Shown: positions 63,551-64,000 of the stretch, in pieces
How the letters are laid out: each line of letters opens with the position of its first letter
How positions within the stretch are numbered: the first letter of the stretch is position 1
NCBI RefSeq assembly: GCF_000308375.1
Contig: NZ_BAFQ01000206.1
Span: 40,036-104,035, forward strand
DNA length: 64,000 nucleotides
DNA from: Nocardia aobensis NBRC 100429
Lineage (GTDB): Bacteria; Actinomycetota; Actinomycetes; Mycobacteriales; Mycobacteriaceae
Direction of reading: 5' to 3'
Notes under the pieces: model-generated
The model's input: the letters and a program-made list of their open reading frames with translations, nothing else
Told to the model about the DNA's origin: nothing
The model's database searches: none
Program-made: the position numbers and the translations under genes

Positions 63551-63571
63551 ACTATATCGGACCGATATAGT
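63551..63571. promoter_or_regulatory. 21-bp perfect palindrome, candidate PadR operator
   Basis: ACTATATCGG-A-CCGATATAGT is a perfect 10+1+10 inverted repeat, unusually AT-rich for the region. It sits in the gap between the PadR and DUF5318 genes, so PadR binding could affect both directions. Confidence 0.65.
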
Positions 63572-63642
63572 GAGCGGAAAGGAACGTGTGGCTTCTCTCG
63601 GTGGCATGCCGTGCCCCCGCCGACGCAAGTACTCTGGGACCC

Positions 63643-64000
63643 GTGCGAATTCAGCGGCAGGTGGTCGACTACGCGCTCCGGCGCCGGTCGCTGCTGGCCG
63701 ATGTCTATGCGGGCCGTGTGGACGTCGCCGAGGTATGTGATGCGAATCCGTACCTGCTGCGTGCGGCGAAATTCCACGGGCGGGGGAGCGATGTCACATG
63801 TCCGATCTGCCGGAAAGAGCAGCTCACGCTCGTATCGTGGGTCTACGGCGACGGACTGGGACCGATCGCGGGTTCGGCCCGAACCCCCGAGGAACTGGTG
63901 CGGCTGGCCGAAACTCGGGAAGAGTTCTCGGTGCACGTGGTCGAGGTGTGCCGGACCTGTAGTTGGAATCATCTGGTGCAGTCGTATGTGCTGGGACACA
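63643..64000 (+). CDS. DUF5318 family zinc-ribbon protein, cut at window end
   Basis: About 119 residues from the GTG at 63643, no stop before the window ends. It has a VRIQRQVVDYALRRRSLLAD start, then VTCPICRKEQLTLVSWVYGD and a second pair VEVCRTCSWNHLVQSYV. The CxxC...CxxC pattern indicates a zinc ribbon. The -10-like TACTCT ends 7 nt before the GTG, so probably leaderless. In mycobacteria the orthologue (Rv0049) precedes ponA1. Confidence 0.85.
   Translation, partial: MRIQRQVVDYALRRRSLLADVYAGRVDVAEVCDANPYLLRAAKFHGRGSDVTCPICRKEQLTLVSWVYGDGLGPIAGSARTPEELVRLAETREEFSVHVVEVCRTCSWNHLVQSYVLGH

Overview
The window is high-GC, gene-dense DNA from a mycolic-acid actinobacterium, most likely Nocardia or a close relative. 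Evidence for this is the ESX/type VII proteins (EspG-, PPE- and WXG100-like), DUF3558 lipoproteins, an HTH/DUF397 pair, a SigL/RslA-type sigma and anti-sigma pair, F420-dependent enzymes, LpqY-SugABC-type sugar import, an actinobacterial LeuS, and the ino1-PadR-DUF5318 block known from mycobacteria. Many genes have GTG starts, 1-4 nt stop/start overlaps, and TAnnnT boxes about 7 nt before the start codon, which suggests leaderless mRNAs. All family names come from reading the sequence; no database search was run.

Layout. 1-5.4 kb: end of a flippase-like membrane protein, DUF3054 protein, a penicillin-binding-protein-like lipoprotein whose active-site motifs look lost, aroQ, and a divergent reductase/HxlR pair. 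5.4-11.6 kb: a type VII secretion effector cassette (EspG, PPE and a 39-codon ORF leftward; two WXG100-type genes, a 219-aa unknown and an RDD protein rightward) without export-machine genes. 11.6-15.5 kb: an accessory block with a five-gene micro-operon of tiny unknown genes, an HTH/DUF397 pair, a YxxxD coiled-coil protein and a DUF3558 lipoprotein. 15.6-24.5 kb: glycerate kinase, secreted TAP-type hydrolase, GNAT, YqgE, sigL-rslA, AraC regulator, UbiX/UbiD decarboxylase pair. 24.5-32.1 kb: DUF1772 protein with paired operators, then a four-gene cluster (ThDP enzyme, SRPBCC, KASIII-like, aminotransferase) that looks like a small acyloin-type natural-product pathway, flanked by an EXLDI gene and a DrrAB-type exporter. 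32.2-45.2 kb: glutamate dehydrogenase, cupin, HAD, SdpI-like protein, leuS, a deacetylase remnant, SDR, glucosylglycerate hydrolase, GH25 lysozyme, amino-acid ABC transporter, LLM oxidoreductase. 45.3-55.4 kb: SugC-type ATPase, HxlR/thiolase pair with twin operators, menC, VOC protein, TIGR04338 metallohydrolase, DUF2786, and lpqY-sugA-sugB about 6 kb away from the ATPase. 55.4-64 kb: HAD, MFS, class A PBP, two GyrI-like paralogues, a Phd/RelE toxin-antitoxin pair with a strong terminator, ino1-PadR, and a cut-off DUF5318 gene.

How genes may work together (inference). Glucosylglycerate hydrolase would release glycerate for the glycerate kinase. The LpqY-SugAB proteins would need the displaced SugC-type ATPase. 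The ThDP/aminotransferase/KASIII set may convert aromatic or branched 2-keto acids into acylated acyloins, with the adjacent ABC exporter removing the product. No rRNA, tRNA, transposase, integrase or CRISPR array was recognised.
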